Shown here: positions 59,548-64,000 of the stretch, piece by piece
How positions within the stretch are numbered: position 1 is the first letter of the stretch
How the letters are laid out: each line of letters starts with the position of its first letter
Assembly: GCA_018715525.1 (NCBI GenBank)
Contig: DVLL01000023.1
Location: 1-64,000, forward strand
DNA length: 64,000 bases
From: Candidatus Faeciplasma pullistercoris
Lineage (GTDB): Bacteria; Bacillota; Clostridia; Oscillospirales; Ruminococcaceae
Reading direction: 5' to 3'
Translations under genes and position numbers: made by a program
Notes under the pieces: model-generated
Database searches by the model: none
Seen by the model: only the letters and a program-made list of their open reading frames with translations
Told to the model about the DNA's origin: nothing

Positions 59548-61625
59548 CAGCCCAAATCCTTCTCATAGCCGCAGTCCGGCTTGTAGCAGACAAGCTTGCC
59601 TTTTGAACCGCCCTTGCGGAAAAGCGTGGATGAGCACTTCGGGCATACCTCCGCCGTCGGAGTATCCCATGTCATGAACTTGCAGCCGGGATTATCCTCG
59701 CAGCCGAAATACTTCTTGCCCTTCTGAGTTTTCTTTTGCAGAACCCTCTTTCCGCAGTACGGGCACTTTCCGGGAGTTTCTGTCACAAGCTTCTTTGTGT
59801 TGGTGCACTCAGGGAAGCCGCTGCACGCCAAAAACTTGCCGTACCTGCCCAGCTTTATAACCATCGGTTTGCCGCAAATCTCGCAGACCTGATCGGTCTT
59901 TTCGTCCGGAACCTTTACCCGCTTGCCCTCGAGATTTATCTCCGCTTTCTTCAGAGATTCGTCAAAGCCGTCGTAAAACTCCTTGAGGGTGTCCCGCCAA
60001 TCTCGCTTTCCAAGCTCTATTTCGTCGAGCTCAGATTCCATCTCGGCTGTAAACTTGACGTCAACTATCTTCTTGAAATTATCCTCCATAAGCTGAGTAG
60101 TCACCTCGCCAAGCCCGGTGGGCTTAAGCTGCTTGCCGTCCCTCTCTACATACGAGCGCTGCAAAATTGTGGTTATCGTGGAGGCGTAGGTAGAAGGTCT
60201 CGCTATTCCGTTCTCCTTGAACGCCTTGATAAGAGTAGCTTCGGTATACCTTGCCGGCGGCTGGGTAAAGTGCTGCAGACCGTCAAGAGATTTAAGCTCA
60301 AGCGTCTCGCCCTTTGTCAGCGGAGGCAGGAGGCTGGACTCCTCAGAGTCTTCCTTTGACTCCTCATACAAAACGGTATAGCCGTCAAATCTCACATTGA
60401 AGCCGGACGCCTTGAACACGCAGCCGTTCGCCTCTACAGAGGCGGCTGTAGTGTTGAGCACACAGTCAGCCATCTGGCTCGCTATGAACCTCGACCAGAT
60501 GAGCTTATACAGCTTATACTGATCGGTCGTCAGCGACGGCTTCACACGCTCAGGGGTCATATCAGCCATTGTCGGGCGTATAGCCTCATGGGCGTCCTGA
60601 ATATTATTGTCCTTCGACTTATAATTTCTCGCGGTCTTAGGAAGATACTCCTCGCCGTAGTTCTTACGGACAAAATCCGCGGCGGCAGCCTTGGCCTCGT
60701 CAGAGATTCTAAGCGAGTCGGTTCTCATGTAGGTTATAAGTCCCACCGCGCCTATTCCCTCTATGTCCACGCCCTCATACAGCTCTTGAGCGATGCTCAT
60801 CGTCCTTCTCGAATTGAAGCCCAGACGCTGCGAAGCGTCCTGCAAAAGAGTAGGAGTGGAAAAAGGAGCCGCGGGAGTTTTAGACCTTGTGCCGTTTCTG
60901 ACGGACGACACCTTGAATTCTGCGCCTGAGAGCCTTGAAAGCACGGCGTCCGAGTCTGTCTTGCAATTCAGCTCAGGCTTCACGCCATCGACTGTGGCGA
61001 GCTTTGCCACAAATGTCTTACCGCCCTGCTTTGGCGAAAGCTTAGCCTCAATAGACCAGTATTCCACCGGCTTGAAGCTTTTTATCTCCTTTTCCCTGTC
61101 AACTATCATCCGCACCGCGACAGACTGTACTCTTCCGGCTGAAAGACCGCGCCTTACCTTTTTCCAAAGAAATGGAGAAAGCTTATAGCCGACTATCCTG
61201 TCAAGAATTCGCCTTGCCTGCTGGGCGTTGACAATATTCATATCTATTTTTCTCGGGGCGGCGATTCCCGCCTCTACGCCTGTTTTCGTTATCTCGTTGA
61301 AGGTCACACGGTTCTTATCGTTGAGGTCAAACCCCAGCATACATGCCAAATGCCATGATATAGCTTCACCCTCGCGGTCAGGGTCGGTCGCAAAGTATAC
61401 ATGATCCGACTTTTTCGCGAGCTTCTTTATATCCTTTATAATATTTTCCTTTCCGGCTATATCTACATATGTCGGCTCAAATCCATTATCCACGTCAACC
61501 GCGAGCTTAGACTTCGGAAGGTCTCTGACATGTCCGGCGCAAGCGACCACATTATAGCCCGCGCCGAGCGTGCGCTTGACAGTATGGATTTTTGTGGGAG
61601 ACTCAACAATTATCAAATCCGACAT
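59547..61625 (-). CDS. topA: DNA topoisomerase I
   Basis: 692 residues of a type IA topoisomerase. The TOPRIM domain begins LIIVESPTKIHTVKRTLG, with DPDREGEAISWHLA near 82. The active tyrosine lies in IGAVGLITYMRTDSLRI near 299. Three C-terminal Cys4 zinc-ribbon repeats start near 580 (VCEICGKPM, CPYCGKRV, CPKCSSTL). It relaxes negative supercoils. It lies between dprA and trmFO. Confidence 0.97.
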   Translation of the reverse strand: MSDLIIVESPTKIHTVKRTLGAGYNVVACAGHVRDLPKSKLAVDVDNGFEPTYVDIAGKENIIKDIKKLAKKSDHVYFATDPDREGEAISWHLACMLGFDLNDKNRVTFNEITKTGVEAGIAAPRKIDMNIVNAQQARRILDRIVGYKLSPFLWKKVRRGLSAGRVQSVAVRMIVDREKEIKSFKPVEYWSIEAKLSPKQGGKTFVAKLATVDGVKPELNCKTDSDAVLSRLSGAEFKVSSVRNGTRSKTPAAPFSTPTLLQDASQRLGFNSRRTMSIAQELYEGVDIEGIGAVGLITYMRTDSLRISDEAKAAAADFVRKNYGEEYLPKTARNYKSKDNNIQDAHEAIRPTMADMTPERVKPSLTTDQYKLYKLIWSRFIASQMADCVLNTTAASVEANGCVFKASGFNVRFDGYTVLYEESKEDSEESSLLPPLTKGETLELKSLDGLQHFTQPPARYTEATLIKAFKENGIARPSTYASTITTILQRSYVERDGKQLKPTGLGEVTTQLMEDNFKKIVDVKFTAEMESELDEIELGKRDWRDTLKEFYDGFDESLKKAEINLEGKRVKVPDEKTDQVCEICGKPMVIKLGRYGKFLACSGFPECTNTKKLVTETPGKCPYCGKRVLQKKTQKGKKYFGCEDNPGCKFMTWDTPTAEVCPKCSSTLFRKGGSKGKLVCYKPDCGYEKDLG

Positions 61626-61646
61626 TAAAAATCATCCTCATCAATG

Positions 61647-62870
61647 TTAATTCGCTGCCGCGTACCGATTCCCGGGAAGCGAGGTTATGTACCCGTCGCA
61701 CTCAAGCTCGGTGAGCAGCGTTTCTATATCGCATATTCCGCCCGGCTCGGCAGCCTCCGACAGCTCGTCAAAAAGCGCAGAGCCGTGCTCGTAAATATAT
61801 TCGACCAAAAGCCTTTTGCCCTCAGGCAAGGACTCAAGGTCCACAGCGTTATACGCCGCAGAATTATCCGCAGACACGCTCTTCTTCGTGCGTTTCTTCG
61901 TCTCTTCAGGTTCGCTCTGCTTTCTCGGACGCTCCGCGCTCTCAAAGAGCCCTCCACCGCGGCGAAGAGCGTCTGCGCCTGAATTCAGCTTGTGAGCGTA
62001 AACGCTGTAGTATTCGTTAAGTATATCCCTGGCGTCAAATACCGGTATCGCACCGTCCCGAAGAAGTCCCGTAACGCCGGAATAGTTGTCGTTAAACAGC
62101 TCATGAGGCGGTATGCAGAATAAATCCTTGCCCTGAGCTATGGCAAAGGACGCCGTGCTGAGAGCTCCGCTTCCCGCGCCGGCCTGAGTGACAAAGGTGC
62201 CCAATGATATTCCGGCAAGAATCCTGTTTCTTGCCCTGAAGGTCAGCGGTGAAACCCTGTCGTTCGGAAAATATTCGCTTATGACCGCGCCCTTGGCTGC
62301 AATGATCTTCTTTGCGGAGCTGTTCTCCTTGGGGTAGTTATACATCAGCCCGCAGGGCAAAACGGCAATAGCCCTTCCTCCCGCGAGCATGGCGGATCTT
62401 AGCGCCACCGAATCGAGACCTACGGCAAAGCCGCTCGCTATCACCACTCCGGCGTCCACAAGCTCGCCGATTATCTTCTCGGTAACCGAGACGGAATATT
62501 TGCTCGGTCTTCTCGTTCCTACACAGGATATCATGACAGAGTCGCACATTCCCTCCAGCCTTCCCAAAACGAAGAGCACAGACGGCGGATTATATATCTC
62601 CCGAAGTCTGTCCGGAAAGCCTTCGCAGTCATAGCAATATATGTTTATGCCGTTTTTGCGGCAGTATTCAATCACCTTTTCGGCGTCCTCGAGCTTAGCG
62701 CTCTCCACCTTGGTTCTGTCCTGACCGGATACATACCTGAGCTCGCCCGAGCTTATCCTTTCATACGCCTCTTTGGCAGAAACGTAATGAGACATAGTGT
62801 TCCACTTTCTTGCGTTGGCAGGGCCGAACGCCATGGTAAGCCACATCCAATACTTTAGCTCAGGGCTCAT
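61647..62870 (-). CDS. dprA: DNA-processing protein DprA
   Basis: 407 residues. The Rossmann-like core carries VGTRRPSKYSVSVTEKII near 115 and the DprA signature SGFAVGLDSVALRSAMLAGG near 142-161. PLTFRARNRILAGIS lies near 208-222, and a winged-helix domain is at the C-terminus (GSALFDELSEAAEPGG). DprA loads RecA on incoming single-stranded DNA. The linker near 300-330 is rich in Arg, Lys and Glu. Confidence 0.94.
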   Translation of the reverse strand: MSPELKYWMWLTMAFGPANARKWNTMSHYVSAKEAYERISSGELRYVSGQDRTKVESAKLEDAEKVIEYCRKNGINIYCYDCEGFPDRLREIYNPPSVLFVLGRLEGMCDSVMISCVGTRRPSKYSVSVTEKIIGELVDAGVVIASGFAVGLDSVALRSAMLAGGRAIAVLPCGLMYNYPKENSSAKKIIAAKGAVISEYFPNDRVSPLTFRARNRILAGISLGTFVTQAGAGSGALSTASFAIAQGKDLFCIPPHELFNDNYSGVTGLLRDGAIPVFDARDILNEYYSVYAHKLNSGADALRRGGGLFESAERPRKQSEPEETKKRTKKSVSADNSAAYNAVDLESLPEGKRLLVEYIYEHGSALFDELSEAAEPGGICDIETLLTELECDGYITSLPGNRYAAAN

Positions 62871-62880
62871 GCTTAATTCG

Positions 62881-63693
62881 TCACTCCTCGTCTGTCATTT
62901 CCCAAAGTATTATAGACGCCGCTGACGCAGCGTTCAATGAATTGATATTACCCTTCATTTTAATGGTTATTTCTTGATCGCAGAGCGAAGCGTCCCGCTC
63001 TGTAAGCCCGTTGCCCTCGTTGCCTATCACTACGGCTGAGCCGCCGGAAAAATGGACGCGCCTTATGTCGCGTGCGTCCGCGTCCACCACCGAGGCAAAT
63101 GTCATTATGCCGCACGCATGAAGAAGGCTTATTACACTCTCATAGTCCATGTCATCGACAAGCGGCACCCTGAACATCGAGCCCATAGTCGAGCGAACAG
63201 TCTTAGGGTTATATATATCGCAGCAGCCGCATAAAAATATGCCGTCTATCCCCACGGCGTCGGCAGCTCTTATGATAGTGCCGATATTTCCGGGATCCTG
63301 CAAATTATCAAGAACAAGATATTTTCCTACGGTATTCATTTTATCAGCGGCTGAAATTTTGTCAAGTGTGTGGGCGCAGCAATACAGCCCCTGAGAGCCT
63401 TGGGTCGCGCTGAGAACATCCCCAAGGCTCGAAGGAATCAAGTATGTCCCGATTATTGACGCTTTCATTAAGCCCGCAACCGTATCCGGATATTTATTTG
63501 CAGCCTGCTCGGTGACAAAGGCGTACTCTATCCTAAGCCCCTCGCTTATAGCGTCAGAAATGAGCCTCGCTCCCTCCAGGACAAAAAGCCCAAGCTCTAT
63601 GCGATATTTTTTCTGGTCTCTTAGCTTAATATATTGCTTGACAAGAGGGTTGTCCCTGCTCGTAACCTGTCTTATTTCGCTGTAATCAAACAT
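62881..63693 (-). CDS. SpoU/TrmH-family RNA 2'-O-methyltransferase
   Basis: 270 residues. An N-terminal substrate-binding domain (about 1-105) precedes a SPOUT knot: LVLDNLQDPGNIGTIIRAAD near 128-147, VVIGNEGNGLTE near 220-231 and INSLNAASAASIILWE near 247-262. The family methylates rRNA or tRNA ribose; the target is not determined. It is the first gene of the long minus-strand block ending at leuS, next to dprA. Confidence 0.92.
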   Translation of the reverse strand: MFDYSEIRQVTSRDNPLVKQYIKLRDQKKYRIELGLFVLEGARLISDAISEGLRIEYAFVTEQAANKYPDTVAGLMKASIIGTYLIPSSLGDVLSATQGSQGLYCCAHTLDKISAADKMNTVGKYLVLDNLQDPGNIGTIIRAADAVGIDGIFLCGCCDIYNPKTVRSTMGSMFRVPLVDDMDYESVISLLHACGIMTFASVVDADARDIRRVHFSGGSAVVIGNEGNGLTERDASLCDQEITIKMKGNINSLNAASAASIILWEMTDEE

Positions 63694-63719
63694 AAATAAA
63701 TTTTACCGAATTTCCCCTA

Positions 63720-63755
63720 TTACTAAGAAAACACGCCCGGTTAAGAGCGTGTTTT
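63720..63755 (-). terminator. Intrinsic terminator after rplT
   Basis: On the minus strand a 9-bp stem (63747-63755 with 63728-63736), 10-base loop, is followed by a U-rich exit within TTTTCTTAGTA. It lies 7 bp after the rplT stop codon. Confidence 0.8.
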
Positions 63756-63762
63756 TAGCTTA

Positions 63763-64000
63763 TTAGTTGAGCGCAGCTCTCGCCTTTTCAACAATCGCAG
63801 CAAAGCCTGCGGGGTCATTGATTGCGATCTCGGAGAGCATCTTTCTGTTAAGTCCGACGCCCGCCTTCTTGAGTCCGTTCATCAGTGTGGAATAGTTCAT
63901 TCCGTTTGCCTTTGCAGCGGCTGAAATTCTCGCTATCCAAAGCTGACGGAATTCACGCTTCTTCTGCTTTCTTCCGATGTATGCGTAGTTGCCGGACTTC
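63763..64000 (-). CDS. rplT: 50S ribosomal protein L20, 5' part outside window
   Basis: The last 78 codons of L20 are present, beginning at the right edge with [20 protein letters not shown] and continuing [13 protein letters not shown], then [14 protein letters not shown] and ending EKARAALN. L20 is needed for assembly of the large subunit and in Firmicutes is normally in an infC-rpmI-rplT operon; the first two genes would lie outside the window. The stop is at 63763-63765. Confidence 0.96.
   Translation of the reverse strand, partial: KSGNYAYIGRKQKKREFRQLWIARISAAAKANGMNYSTLMNGLKKAGVGLNRKMLSEIAINDPAGFAAIVEKARAALN

Noticed and set aside
1-64000. CRISPR array, complete insertion sequence or prophage
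   Set aside because: No regular spaced repeats, no intact transposase and no structural phage genes were seen; the only mobile-type trace is the short integrase-like remnant near 33300.

Overview
The window looks like chromosome from a low-to-moderate GC, Gram-positive Clostridia-type anaerobe, probably a gut Ruminococcaceae/Oscillospiraceae relative. This is inferred from gene content: HPr kinase, RapZ and WhiA in one cluster, the c-di-AMP pair CdaA/CdaR, RsfS, YqeG, a DUF3343 protein, a CD1247-like zinc-ribbon protein next to EF-P, a SpoIID-domain protein, and secreted lipoproteins including a GH30-type glycosidase. Most genes lie on the minus strand. No phage, CRISPR array, complete insertion sequence or recognisable defence system is present.

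Layout. 1-799 (+): the 3' part of an SPFH/band-7 protein. 934-12558 (-): one long transcription unit starting at a good sigma-A promoter upstream of murD and running murD, GNAT, PLP enzyme, hprK, PHP phosphoesterase, murB, rapZ, whiA, dnaE. 12639-17130 (+): PRPP synthetase, flavin reductase-like protein and a Ca2+-type P-ATPase whose ribosome-binding site lies in a 15-bp inverted repeat. 17247-26609 (-): esterase lipoprotein, FAD oxidoreductase, cdaR/cdaA, class V aminotransferase with a DUF3343 protein, fused ispDF, and an NCS2 purine permease. 26853-31592 (+): a proline-synthesis operon (proB, proA) with a D-2-hydroxyacid dehydrogenase and two unknown membrane proteins. 31640-32668 (-): a SpoIID-domain protein lacking the expected catalytic Glu. 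32786-36400: an intact tRNA-Arg(CCU) behind a decayed second tRNA-Arg, followed by an AT-rich accessory patch with an integrase-like remnant, a frameshifted kinase and a translationally coupled ArsR/M29-peptidase operon. 36407-40080 (-): two lipoproteins (an acidic duplicated-domain protein and a GH30-type glycosidase with a C-terminal discoidin-like module). 40135-47457 (-): ribU under an FMN riboswitch, a CD1247-like protein, efp, M24 peptidase, endonuclease IV-like protein, yqeG, rpsU, leuS. 47498-63693 (-): a housekeeping run (rsfS, LCP-like, nadD-yqeK fusion, yhbY, rdgB, ftsY, smc, radical SAM, rnc, plsX, trmFO, topA, dprA, SpoU-type methyltransferase). 63763-64000 (-): the 3' part of rplT.

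Many neighbours overlap by a few bases or are under 25 bp apart, so the large minus-strand blocks are probably long operons coupling envelope synthesis (murB, murD, plsX, CdaA), carbon signalling (HprK, RapZ), chromosome maintenance (DnaE, SMC, TopA, DprA) and translation (LeuS, EF-P, RsfS, S21, L20). The less ordinary parts are the accessory patch at the tRNA-Arg locus, the RBS-sequestering repeat before the P-ATPase, the dyads in the rpsU promoter and leader, the SpoIID-like protein without its glutamate, and the unknown membrane proteins around proBA. I saw no convincing undescribed multi-gene system; the accessory patch is the best candidate for follow-up.
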